A DNA stretch of 64,000 nucleotides, taken from contig AEZC01000234.1 of NCBI GenBank assembly GCA_000257205.1, positions 1 through 64,000 on the forward strand, given 5' to 3'. Below are positions 1 to 8,295 of the stretch, piece by piece. Below the pieces are notes generated by a model, which worked only from the letters and a program-made list of their open reading frames with translations, was not told the DNA's origin and did not search any database. The stretch's first letter is position 1, and every line of letters begins with the position of its first letter. The stretch comes from Vibrio ordalii ATCC 33509 (lineage in GTDB: Bacteria; Pseudomonadota; Gammaproteobacteria; Enterobacterales; Vibrionaceae). The position numbers and the translations under genes are program-made.

Positions 1-742
1 AGTGTTTGTTCGAGCTGATGAAGATCAAGAGTGTGCAGCGCAAGCCATCAGTAAATACGATTTACTTGCGGTGCCTGTTTTTGATGAGCAATTTCGTTTG
101 GTCGGTATAGTGACTTATGACGATGCGATGGACGTGGCCGAGCAGCAAGCGGATATGGATTTTCATAAAGTCGCTGCGGTTGGTTTTACCGGTAACCTTA
201 AAGAAGCCAGTGTATGGCTAATGTACAAGAAACGTGTGTTTTGGCTGGTGTTGTTAGTCTTTGGTAATCTTTTTTCTGGTGCCGGTATTGCGTACTTTGA
301 GGAGACGATTCAAACCTATGTCGCCTTGGTCTTCTTCTTACCACTGTTGATTGATAGCGGCGGTAATGCAGGATCCCAGTCAGCAACGTTGATGGTTCGA
401 GCCTTAGCCACTGGTGAAGTGGTGATGAAAGATTGGCTATCCATGTTGGTGCGAGAGTTAGGGATTGCGGCGTTATTAGGGGCAACAATGGCTATCGCTG
501 TCTCTTTATTGGGTTTTTGGCGAGGCGGTAGTGATATTGCTTTTGTTGTTGCGGTAACGATGCAAATTGTGGTGATTATTGGTTGTATCGTCGGAATGTT
601 ACTCCCATTCATTCTGAATAAGTTTAAGCTCGATCCTGCGTCAGCCAGTGCTCCGTTGATCACGACCATTGCTGATTCTATCGGGGTGATCATCTATTTC
701 AGCGTTGCTACCATGGTGTTGGATTTTCCACCAGTGACGTAA
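1..742 (+). CDS. mgtE: Magnesium transporter MgtE, C-terminal part (5' end outside window)
   Basis: This is the C-terminal part of a MgtE-type Mg2+ channel of the inner membrane; the reading frame is already open at base 1, so the N-terminal domain and first CBS region lie outside. The first ~48 visible residues are the end of a CBS domain (LVGIVTYDDAMDV). The rest is the membrane domain with about five hydrophobic segments. The conserved pore stretch LLIDSGGNAGSQSATLMVRA is near visible residues 115-135. PLITTIADSIGVIIYF near the end contains the aspartate that binds Mg2+ in the family. It ends at TAA before a shared bidirectional terminator. The family assignment is firm; any Mg2+-dependent leader control would lie upstream of the window. 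Confidence 0.93.
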   Translation, partial: VFVRADEDQECAAQAISKYDLLAVPVFDEQFRLVGIVTYDDAMDVAEQQADMDFHKVAAVGFTGNLKEASVWLMYKKRVFWLVLLVFGNLFSGAGIAYFEETIQTYVALVFFLPLLIDSGGNAGSQSATLMVRALATGEVVMKDWLSMLVRELGIAALLGATMAIAVSLLGFWRGGSDIAFVVAVTMQIVVIIGCIVGMLLPFILNKFKLDPASASAPLITTIADSIGVIIYFSVATMVLDFPPVT

Positions 743-798
743 GCCACCCATCCTGCCGTGAGATCTACTGGTTGGAGTGTGAAATAAGCCCAACGGTC

Positions 799-833
799 AA
801 AAGCTTTCTCTATTTTTGGGAAAGCTTTTTTTA
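799..833. terminator. Bidirectional rho-independent terminator between convergent mgtE and pglL
   Basis: The arms AAAGCTTTC and GAAAGCTTT flank a short AT-rich loop and are followed by a T run on the plus strand, with a matching A run on the left side. It sits between two convergent genes and can serve both. Confidence 0.8.
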
Positions 834-856
834 TGAATAAGGCTCATATGCTCGAT

Positions 857-2617
857 TTAATTGGCAGACGAACGATTAGCCGAACTGGCTGGCGGGCTAT
901 ACTGCACCTCACTGAAATCCATATTGGGGAACAAAAATGCGGCTTCGGAGCGAATTTGCTCGGCGCGGCTTTCGTCACCAATACCTTGGTAAGCCAAGAT
1001 CAGATTATTGTAAAAAGCAGGACGCGGTTTATGTTTTATGATGGCCAATGACCAGTCGATGTACGGCGTAATCAATTTAGGATCTTGATTATACAGGCCA
1101 ATGTTGAGGTAAGTGCTGTAGACATCCCAATCAAAGCGGTCTTGCCAAACTACGGGATTTGTCACCTTTTTCAGGATATCTGGATTCTTGGGTTGAGATT
1201 TTTCAAATTGGGTAAGCACATAGTTACTGTGCAGAGCACTGAGCATATAAAAGCTCGTTAAGATCGGTAGTACTAAACTCAACACTCGAAACAGGGATTT
1301 ACTGATCATGCTAAAAGGAATTGAACGGTATTTAGCCACTCGCTGATCAACCCAAAAAAGAAGAATGATGAAGGTTACCCAGTGAATAGCCGAATGGTAA
1401 AACGGATATTCGAGCTGGCTATGTAACACGATAGGGATGAAAAGGGCGAACATCGCAAGCCTAGTCCCTTTCTTGGCCGAATACATCCGCATGAGCACGA
1501 AAAGCATAGCCAGTGCGATCCCCAACACAGGTAACAAACCGCCTTCCACTGCCCAGAATAGTAACTCATTATGAGGATGATCCATCGACGCCAACCCCGG
1601 TTGGTAGCTAGGGTTTAATTGGTGTTGCCTTGCGGTATAAAGCAAATATTCAGATTCAAACCTGCCATAGCCATAACCCGTGAAGGGTTTTTCTATGACC
1701 ATATCGATGGTTTGAGGAAAGGTATAACGGCGAGGGCTCTCTAAATCAGCCTTATTCTCTAGAAAATCGCCCGTGCCTTGGGAATAGACAGCGACAAACC
1801 CTAAAGCAATACCCAATAGCGTCGCAGCGCTCCATCCCCAAAATCGTTTAGGCGTTGAAAATTTAGACAAGTAAGGCAGAACAAAAAGTGTTCCGAGTAT
1901 CGCGCCAATCCAACCAGTGCGCGAGGCTAATATCACCAACAACGGCGCAGTGAGCAGTGGAGTGACATAAAGTAGGCTCACTTCGCTGAGATGCTGATTG
2001 TATTTCTTCGGTTGACGAGCCAGTAAATAGCCAGATATAACCAGCCCTGTCGCGAGAAAGCTCGCCATCACATTCGGTTGCTGAAAAATGCCGTAAGGGC
2101 GGTTGATAAGGGAGTCGTAGCCAAAAATATTCTCGGGTGAAAGCAAAAAGTATTGATACAGAGCAAATAGGGCTTCAATCAATGCCGCGAGTACGATAAA
2201 CCAGAGCAATCGCTGCTTATGTTTGTTGCTAAAACGAAATTGTTGCAGCAATACAAAAAAAAGCAGCCCAGTCCATAACCCGAGCATTCGACTCAGCGAT
2301 GCGTCAATTTGAGCATTCGTGTAAAGCAGCGGAACCGTCATGATGGTACAACTGATAAAAAGACCGATGGTCAGTTTGGAATAGCGTAACCTACGGTTAG
2401 ATGCGAGTTGATACAGACCTAATGAGAGCGTAAAACTAAGAGCAAGCCAAGTGGTTGGATTAAAAGATAAAGCTAGACCTGAGCCACCAGGGTTAGGCAT
2501 AAAAAAATGCATTGCCAGTAAATAGAGAATGCCAATCGAAAGCAAAAAGGGTTTGTTTAAGGGGATGGCGGGTGTTTGTGCTTCAAGTTGTGTGCCGCTT
2601 AGATGCAATGTTGCCAT
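857..2617 (-). CDS. pglL: PglL-type O-oligosaccharyltransferase (Wzy/O-antigen ligase family)
   Basis: A polytopic inner-membrane protein of ~586 residues with about a dozen hydrophobic segments, a large periplasmic loop and a hydrophilic C-terminal tail. It belongs to the Wzy_C / PglL_A superfamily, which transfers lipid-linked oligosaccharide en bloc to serine or threonine of periplasmic proteins, type IV pilins included. The loop carries TGYGYGRFE and the HPHNELLFWAVEGGLL stretch, the histidine-containing motif typical of O-OTases and O-antigen ligases. From memory, a V. cholerae protein at this locus was shown to act as an O-OTase in E. coli. I use the ATG at 2617; the in-frame TTG at 2650 lies inside the uvrA terminator hairpin and is unlikely. 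The natural substrate is unknown. WaaL or Wzy ligase is an alternative, less likely away from an LPS cluster. Confidence 0.85.
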   Translation of the reverse strand: MATLHLSGTQLEAQTPAIPLNKPFLLSIGILYLLAMHFFMPNPGGSGLALSFNPTTWLALSFTLSLGLYQLASNRRLRYSKLTIGLFISCTIMTVPLLYTNAQIDASLSRMLGLWTGLLFFVLLQQFRFSNKHKQRLLWFIVLAALIEALFALYQYFLLSPENIFGYDSLINRPYGIFQQPNVMASFLATGLVISGYLLARQPKKYNQHLSEVSLLYVTPLLTAPLLVILASRTGWIGAILGTLFVLPYLSKFSTPKRFWGWSAATLLGIALGFVAVYSQGTGDFLENKADLESPRRYTFPQTIDMVIEKPFTGYGYGRFESEYLLYTARQHQLNPSYQPGLASMDHPHNELLFWAVEGGLLPVLGIALAMLFVLMRMYSAKKGTRLAMFALFIPIVLHSQLEYPFYHSAIHWVTFIILLFWVDQRVAKYRSIPFSMISKSLFRVLSLVLPILTSFYMLSALHSNYVLTQFEKSQPKNPDILKKVTNPVVWQDRFDWDVYSTYLNIGLYNQDPKLITPYIDWSLAIIKHKPRPAFYNNLILAYQGIGDESRAEQIRSEAAFLFPNMDFSEVQYSPPASSANRSSAN

Positions 2618-2635
2618 AGGTCTCGCGTTCCAATT

Positions 2636-2666
2636 AAAAGAAACCAGCAACCAGTTGCTGGTTTCT
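2636..2666 (-). terminator. Terminator downstream of uvrA
   Basis: A perfect inverted repeat (AAACCAGCAAC / GTTGCTGGTTT) lies 19 bp beyond the uvrA stop. In the uvrA direction it is followed by CTTTTAATT. It separates uvrA from pglL, whose start is only 19 bp further on, so any read-through would feed pglL. Confidence 0.75.
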
Positions 2667-2684
2667 CTACTTTACCGTTTTTTT

Positions 2685-5510
2685 CTATTTCAACATAGGC
2701 TTAAGAAAGCGTGCCGTGTGTGAACCTTCGATCTGAGCCACATCTTCGGGCGTTCCTTGAGCAATAATTTCGCCGCCGCCTTGTCCACCTTCTGGCCCTA
2801 GGTCGATCACCCAGTCTGCGGTTTTGATCACATCTAAGTTGTGTTCAATTACCACCACGGTATTGCCGTGGTCGCGCAAGCGATGCAGTACGGTCAAGAG
2901 CTGTTGGATGTCATGGAAGTGTAAGCCTGTCGTTGGCTCATCCAAAATGTACAAGGTTTTCCCTGTATCGCGTTTTGATAGTTCACGAGCCAGTTTGACG
3001 CGTTGAGCTTCGCCCCCTGACAAAGTCGTCGCCGCTTGTCCGAGGCGTATGTAGGATAAACCCACGTCAATCAAGGTCTTGAGTTTGCGAGCGATCATCG
3101 GTACGGGCTCAAAAAAAGCGTAAGCATCTTCGACGGTCATCTCCAACACTTCATCAATCGCTTTGCCTTTGTAGCGGACTTCCAATGTTTCACGATTATA
3201 GCGTTTACCCTTACACACATCGCATGGCACGTAAACATCGGGTAAAAAGTGCATCTCAACCTTAATCACACCATCACCTTGGCATGCTTCGCAGCGTCCA
3301 CCACGTACGTTAAAGCTAAAACGACCCGGTTTATAGCCCCGAGAGCGAGACTCTTGAGTGCCAGAGAATAGCTCGCGGATCGGCGTGAAAATGCCTGTAT
3401 AGGTGGCTGGGTTTGAACGGGGAGTTCGGCCTATCGGGCTCTGGTCAATGTCGATGACCTTATCAAAATGCTCTAACCCTTTGATTTTTTGATATGGAGC
3501 AGGCGTTGCTGTGGTGGCTCCATTTAAGGCCGTATGAGCAATTTTAAAAAAGGTATCATTAATTAAGGTTGATTTACCGGAGCCTGAAACCCCTGTTACG
3601 CAGCTAAATAAGCCAACAGGAATCGATAAATCAACCGTCTTGAGGTTGTTACCCGACGCACCGATAAGCTCCACCGTTTTCTTGGGATCTCTCGGGGTAC
3701 GCACGGTAGGAATCGCAATTTTTTTCGCGCCGCTCAGGTACTGTCCTGTGAGCGAATTAGGGTTGGAAATTATGTCATTCACATTCCCTTCTGCGACGAC
3801 CTGCCCACCATGCACACCAGCGCCGGGGCCAATATCAATTACATGATCGGCCATACGAATGGCGTCTTCGTCATGCTCTACAACCAATACCGTGTTGCCT
3901 AGATCGCGCAAATGCGTGAGCGTTTTTAATAGCCGTTCGTTATCACGCTGGTGGAGCCCAATCGATGGCTCATCTAAGACGTACATTACCCCAACGAGTC
4001 CAGCGCCAATTTGGCTCGCTAAGCGAATCCGTTGTGCTTCCCCTCCTGACAGGGTTTCAGCACTCCGAGAAAGGTTGAGATAATTCAACCCAACGTTGAC
4101 GAGGAAATGCAAACGGTCATTGATCTCTTTCATTACTTTTTCAGCAATTTGTGCTCGTTGGCCTTCTAAATCAAGAGATTGGAAAAATTGCAAGGCATCG
4201 GCAATGCTCAGTTCCACCACTTCCGGTAGCGCGGTATCATTGATAAATACGTTGCGAGCTTCGATGCGTAAACGGGTGCCATTACAACAGGTACAAGGTT
4301 TGGTCGAGATGTATTTCACCAAATCTTCACGGACTGAGTTAGATTCCGTATCGCGATAACGCCTTTCAAGTGTATTGAGAATGCCTTCAAACGGATGGCG
4401 TTTAACCCGAATATCACCACGATCATTAATGTAGTTAAACTCAATCTCAGTTTTCCCCGAGCCTTTCAAGATGATTTCCTGAACCTTTTTGGGCAGTTTG
4501 TTAAATGGGGTATGTAAATCAAAATCATAATGCGCAGCGAGTGATGTGAGCATTTGGAAGTAGTAGTAATTTTTCTGATCCCAGCCACGAATCGCTCCTT
4601 GCGCAAGGCTGAGTTGGCTATCTTGGATAACGCGTTCAGGGTCAAAATATTGTTGTACGCCTAAACCATCACAGGTGTGGCATGCGCCCGCTGGGTTATT
4701 AAATGAGAACAGCCGAGGCTCTAACTCCTGCATGCTGTAGCCACAGTGTGGACAAGCAAAATTGGCTGAGAATACAATCTGTTCGCCTTCACCATCCATG
4801 TCAGTAACCACAGCAATACCGCCTGACAACTCGAGTGCTGTCTCAAAGGATTCGGCTAGGCGTTGCTGTAGGTCAGGACGAACTTTGAAGCGATCAACCA
4901 CCACTTCAATGGTGTGCTTTTTGTGCAGTTCAAGGGTTGGTGGATCAGTCAGATCGCACGTTTCACCATCAATACGGGCGCGGATAAAACCTTGCGCGGC
5001 CAAGTTTTCCAGCGTTTTAACGTGTTCACCTTTGCGCTCTTTCACAATCGGTGCAAGCAGCATCAGTTTTGAACCTTCAGCTAATTCCAACACCTTATCA
5101 ACCATTTGGCTGATGGTTTGAGCGCGAAGTGGAACTTTGTGCTCAGGACAGCGCGGCTCACCGACTCGCGCATAAAGCAGGCGCAAATAGTCATAAACTT
5201 CGGTAATGGTGCCAACCGTAGAACGAGGGTTATGCGAGGTTGATTTTTGTTCAATAGAGATAGCCGGTGAAAGACCTTCAATATGGTCAACATCCGGTTT
5301 TTCCATCAAAGATAAAAATTGGCGTGCATAGGCAGAGAGCGACTCAACATAGCGGCGTTGGCCCTCTGCGTAGAGTGTATCAAAGGCGAGAGATGACTTC
5401 CCCGAGCCTGATAGCCCTGTAATCACTGTTAATTTATCGCGTGGAATGGTCAGGTTGATATTTTTCAGGTTGTGGGTTCGAGCGCCCCTAACTTCAATTT
5501 TGTCCATCAT
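2685..5510 (-). CDS. uvrA: Excinuclease ABC subunit A
   Basis: UvrA is the damage-recognition ATPase of nucleotide excision repair; it acts as a dimer, loads UvrB and is cytoplasmic. The 941-residue protein is full length (E. coli 940). Visible elements in order are the first Walker [10 protein letters not shown] near residue 33, a zinc-binding CPHC/CHTC region near 253-283, the ABC signature [16 protein letters not shown] near 490, the second Walker [10 protein letters not shown] near 640, the C-terminal zinc module CEAC...CDVC near 740-765 and the second signature [16 protein letters not shown] near 830. It is transcribed towards pglL with its own terminator. A near-LexA site lies upstream (5570-5594). 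Nothing is missing. Confidence 0.98.
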   Translation of the reverse strand: MMDKIEVRGARTHNLKNINLTIPRDKLTVITGLSGSGKSSLAFDTLYAEGQRRYVESLSAYARQFLSLMEKPDVDHIEGLSPAISIEQKSTSHNPRSTVGTITEVYDYLRLLYARVGEPRCPEHKVPLRAQTISQMVDKVLELAEGSKLMLLAPIVKERKGEHVKTLENLAAQGFIRARIDGETCDLTDPPTLELHKKHTIEVVVDRFKVRPDLQQRLAESFETALELSGGIAVVTDMDGEGEQIVFSANFACPHCGYSMQELEPRLFSFNNPAGACHTCDGLGVQQYFDPERVIQDSQLSLAQGAIRGWDQKNYYYFQMLTSLAAHYDFDLHTPFNKLPKKVQEIILKGSGKTEIEFNYINDRGDIRVKRHPFEGILNTLERRYRDTESNSVREDLVKYISTKPCTCCNGTRLRIEARNVFINDTALPEVVELSIADALQFFQSLDLEGQRAQIAEKVMKEINDRLHFLVNVGLNYLNLSRSAETLSGGEAQRIRLASQIGAGLVGVMYVLDEPSIGLHQRDNERLLKTLTHLRDLGNTVLVVEHDEDAIRMADHVIDIGPGAGVHGGQVVAEGNVNDIISNPNSLTGQYLSGAKKIAIPTVRTPRDPKKTVELIGASGNNLKTVDLSIPVGLFSCVTGVSGSGKSTLINDTFFKIAHTALNGATTATPAPYQKIKGLEHFDKVIDIDQSPIGRTPRSNPATYTGIFTPIRELFSGTQESRSRGYKPGRFSFNVRGGRCEACQGDGVIKVEMHFLPDVYVPCDVCKGKRYNRETLEVRYKGKAIDEVLEMTVEDAYAFFEPVPMIARKLKTLIDVGLSYIRLGQAATTLSGGEAQRVKLARELSKRDTGKTLYILDEPTTGLHFHDIQQLLTVLHRLRDHGNTVVVIEHNLDVIKTADWVIDLGPEGGQGGGEIIAQGTPEDVAQIEGSHTARFLKPMLK

Positions 5511-5569
5511 CTAGGCTCTATGTAACACAAGTTAGGCAAGTATTGCATAGTGTGAGTTTTGTGCAAATA

Positions 5570-5594
5570 GACACTGGAATAAAAAAACAGTAAA
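5570..5594 (-). promoter_or_regulatory. Near-consensus LexA (SOS) box upstream of uvrA
   Basis: On the uvrA strand the sequence reads TACTG, a T-rich spacer, then CCAGTG. CTG and CAG are separated by 11 bases rather than the canonical 10 of CTG-N10-CAG. The site is about 65-80 bp upstream of the uvrA start, as expected for an SOS gene. The extra base falls in a run of seven identical bases, so slippage is a possible cause. Confidence 0.4.
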
Positions 5595-5595
5595 T

Positions 5596-5626
5596 AAAAA
5601 CCACGGAACTTGCCGTGGTTTTTATT
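5596..5626. terminator. Terminator downstream of galU
   Basis: Stem CCACGG / CCGTGG with a 6-base loop, flanked by A and T runs on both sides. It acts on the minus-strand galU transcript before uvrA. Confidence 0.85.
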
Positions 5627-5632
5627 GGGGAG

Positions 5633-5696
5633 GCGCTAGGTTACTGACGCACTAGGTTACTAACGCACTAGGTGACTAACGCATTAGCTTACTTAA
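5633..5696. repeat. Four degenerate copies of a 16-bp tandem repeat at the 3' end of galU
   Basis: The unit GCACTAGGTTACTAAC recurs with period 16 at 5633, 5649, 5665 and 5681. Copies 2 and 3 differ at one base; copies 1 and 4 are more diverged. The last copy overlaps the galU stop codon, so the array lies in the 3' untranslated region between galU and its terminator. Confidence 0.85.
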
Positions 5697-6562
5697 GCTT
5701 TATGAGTCGAATGTTTATCCAACGCGACTTTTTGTTCGTTCTTTTTGTACATGTTTTCAAAGCAGTAGTTAGTGGCTTCGATATAGCCTTCTACGCTACC
5801 GCAGTCAAAGCGTTGGCCTTTGAATTTATACGCCAATACACAGCCTGATTGCGCTTGTTTGAGTAGCGCATCGGTAATTTGAATTTCGCCACCTTTGCCC
5901 GGCTCTGTTTGCTCAATCAGATCAAAAATATCTGGGGTTAAAATGTAGCGACCAATGATGGCTAAATTGCTTGGTGCGGTGCCTGGTTCTGGTTTTTCAA
6001 CCATGTCATCCACTCGGAACAGATCGTCTTTGATCATTTCACCGGAAATAACACCGTATTTATGTGTTTCCTTTTCAGGCACTTCTTGAACGGCAACAAT
6101 AGAACAGCGGAACTGTTTATAGAGAGCGACCATTTGTGCCAAAACGCCTTTTTCTTGATTGACACATAAGTCATCGGCCAGCACCACCGCAAAAGGTTCA
6201 TCGCCGACTAACTCTCGACCCGTTAAAATCGCATGGCCTAAACCTTTCATTTCACGTTGACGAATGTAGGTGAAGTTGGCGGTATCAATGATTTCCCGAA
6301 TATCAACCAGCAGCTCTTCTTTGTTGGTGCCACTAATTTGATGCTCTAGCTCATAGTTTTTATCGAAGTGATCCATGATCGAGTGTTTTCCACGCCCAGT
6401 CACAATACACATCCCGGTCATTCCAGCTTGAATCGCCTCTTCAACACCATATTCGATCAAGGGTTTATTGACGACTGGCATCATCTCTTTGGGCATTGAT
6501 TTTGTCGCTGGAAGAAAACGTGTACCGTAGCCAGCGGCTGGGAATAGGCATTTTTTGATCAT
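5693..6562 (-). CDS. galU: UTP-glucose-1-phosphate uridylyltransferase
   Basis: GalU makes UDP-glucose from UTP and glucose-1-phosphate, feeding LPS core, exopolysaccharide and galactose metabolism in the cytoplasm. The 289-residue protein is full length. The N-terminal nucleotide-binding signature AAGYGTRFLPATKSMPKEM spans residues ~9-27. Further family motifs are VLADDLC near 126-132, VEKPEPG near 170 and KFKGQRFDCGSVEGYIEA near 246-263. The ATG at 6562 has an AAGG ribosome site at suitable spacing. Transcription runs towards uvrA and ends at the hairpin at 5596-5626. The 3' end carries an unusual 16-bp tandem repeat. Confidence 0.97.
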   Translation of the reverse strand: MIKKCLFPAAGYGTRFLPATKSMPKEMMPVVNKPLIEYGVEEAIQAGMTGMCIVTGRGKHSIMDHFDKNYELEHQISGTNKEELLVDIREIIDTANFTYIRQREMKGLGHAILTGRELVGDEPFAVVLADDLCVNQEKGVLAQMVALYKQFRCSIVAVQEVPEKETHKYGVISGEMIKDDLFRVDDMVEKPEPGTAPSNLAIIGRYILTPDIFDLIEQTEPGKGGEIQITDALLKQAQSGCVLAYKFKGQRFDCGSVEGYIEATNYCFENMYKKNEQKVALDKHSTHKA

Positions 6563-6679
6563 GCTATAACCTTATTTTTATTTGAATTGTTAATTGATGG
6601 CGCAACCTTATCATGCTTTATGAAACGCTATCACCACTAAAGCGGCGAACTCAGTTAAATTCTGCGTGAAAGCACATAA

Positions 6680-7327
6680 TTAAGACAGAATATTTTGATT
6701 GGCCCATGCAATCGCTTGGACCCTATTTTTGACCGATAGCTTTTTGAATATTTGGTAGAGATGTGATTTGACCGTGAATTCACTGATGAATAAATCTTCC
6801 GACATTTGGTTATTCGATGCGCCAGTTTGTAAGCAGCGGAGGATCTGTATTTCGCGGGCGGTTAAGTCTGTAATCACTTGAGCAGTATGGGACTCAAACG
6901 CGTAGCGATAGTAGTGCAGTAACTGACTTACAGCGTGTCTGGGTAGCCAATTTTGTCCATTAATGATTTCGCCAAGCCCGAATGCAATTTTATCTAAGGT
7001 GTCATTTTTATAAAATAGCCCTTTTAAATGGCCAAAGGTTAATAAGTCATTCGTGGTTAATCTTTGCAACACATTGATGAGGATCGTTTCATGATGCTGA
7101 CTGTTTAATGGGCAGTTTCCCAAGCGTCGTTGCAACTACGCATAATCGGCGTGGTCAATCATCAATATTTTGTGTTTATCTGAACAATACGCTTGGCGCA
7201 GGGTTTCTGGCTCAATTTTCGGAATGGGCAGTCCAAGCCGATCGGTTAAATGGTCAATATAAGGGTGTTCTTGCTCTTTATCTAAGCAAAGAAAGTAAAT
7301 GGTGCGGGTATAGTTTGCTTTTCTCAT
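6680..7327 (-). pseudogene. qstR: qstR-like LuxR-family regulator interrupted by an in-frame amber stop
   Basis: The locus matches V. cholerae QstR, the LuxR-type activator of competence DNA-uptake genes and type VI secretion acting downstream of TfoX and HapR. One frame runs from ATG 7327 (AGGA seven bases upstream) to 6680, 215 codons in all, but codon 64 is TAG (7136-7138). It divides a 63-residue N-terminal piece ending IDHADYA from a 151-residue continuation starting LQRRLGN. The second part holds the complete LuxR helix-turn-helix (LTAREIQILRCLQTGASNNQ to SVKNRVQAIAWANQ). No frame change is needed, so a single substitution, most simply CAG to TAG, explains it. Re-initiation at TTG 7135 is conceivable but has no obvious ribosome site. 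The gene is divergent from ssb. Identity is firm; loss of function is inferred. Confidence 0.88.
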
Positions 7328-7612
7328 GGTCACTTCCTGTTGACGAGAATGTTAGACAACGGCCTAGAAAATGACGGAAATTAGGTTATAAAGCCAACGA
7401 GATAAATAAAATTGCGCTTAGTTTCATATAGTAAGGTAACTGAGTGTTTTGTCATCCTTAAATTAGAGGTGGCGGTTCTAAAAAATAGGAAATTGAACAA
7501 GATTGTGAGATGAATTTTGACAACTATTTCTGTGAAGATTTGTGCCTCGCATAAAGCGTGGTATCCTAGTCAGCTATTTAAAGAACACTCATGATGGAAG
7601 ACGGAGCAAAAC

Positions 7613-8152
7613 ATGGCAAGCCGTGGAGTAAATAAAGTTATTTTAGTGGGTAACCTAGGTAACGACCCAGAAATTCGTTATATGCCTGGTGGCGCTGCTG
7701 TGGCAAATATCACCATTGCAACGTCAGACTCATGGCGTGATAAAGCAACTGGCGAACAACGCGAAAAAACCGAATGGCACCGTGTTGCGCTGTTTGGCAA
7801 ATTAGCTGAAGTGGCTGGTGAATACTTGCGTAAAGGTTCACAAGTATACATTGAAGGTCAGCTACAAACTCGTAAGTGGCAAGATCAAAGTGGACAAGAT
7901 CGTTATACCACCGAAGTTGTCGTACAAGGCTTTAATGGTGTGATGCAAATGTTGGGTGGCCGTGCTCAAGGTGGTGCTACAGCGCAAGGTGGAATGCCGC
8001 AACCACAACAGCAACAAGGTGGCGGATGGGGGCAACCTCAGCAGCCTGCGATGCAAAAGCAACCACAGCAACAGCAGCAGTCAGCTCCTCAACAGGCTCA
8101 ACCTCAGTATAATGAGCCACCAATGGATTTTGATGACGACATCCCGTTTTAG
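7613..8152 (+). CDS. ssb: Single-stranded DNA-binding protein
   Basis: SSB coats single-stranded DNA in replication, recombination and repair and recruits partners through its C-terminal tip. The 179-residue protein has an N-terminal OB fold (residues ~1-112, starting [20 protein letters not shown]), a glycine/glutamine-rich disordered linker (~113-165) and the conserved acidic tip MDFDDDIPF. It lies alone between divergent qstR and mshH and has its own terminator. I see no convincing LexA box in front of it, unlike in E. coli. Confidence 0.98.
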   Translation: MASRGVNKVILVGNLGNDPEIRYMPGGAAVANITIATSDSWRDKATGEQREKTEWHRVALFGKLAEVAGEYLRKGSQVYIEGQLQTRKWQDQSGQDRYTTEVVVQGFNGVMQMLGGRAQGGATAQGGMPQPQQQQGGGWGQPQQPAMQKQPQQQQQSAPQQAQPQYNEPPMDFDDDIPF

Positions 8153-8165
8153 CAAAAGAATGCTG

Positions 8166-8195
8166 AAAAAAGCCGCGAAAACCGCGGCTTTTTTA
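8166..8195 (+). terminator. Terminator downstream of ssb
   Basis: Stem GCCGCG / CGCGGC with loop AAAAC, preceded by an A run and followed by seven T residues, 20 bp after the ssb stop. Confidence 0.9.
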
Positions 8196-8295
8196 TATAG
8201 TTATCACTATTAGTAGCATTTTTAGTAGCATTTTCTTATTTGTCAGCACAGCTTAGTGATCGACAAAATTTACGTTGAAAAGGAATTCGGCATTC

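Noticed and set aside
7374..7612. SOS box in front of ssb, as in E. coli
   Set aside because: No CTG-N10-CAG pair with reasonable flanks is present in the interval.
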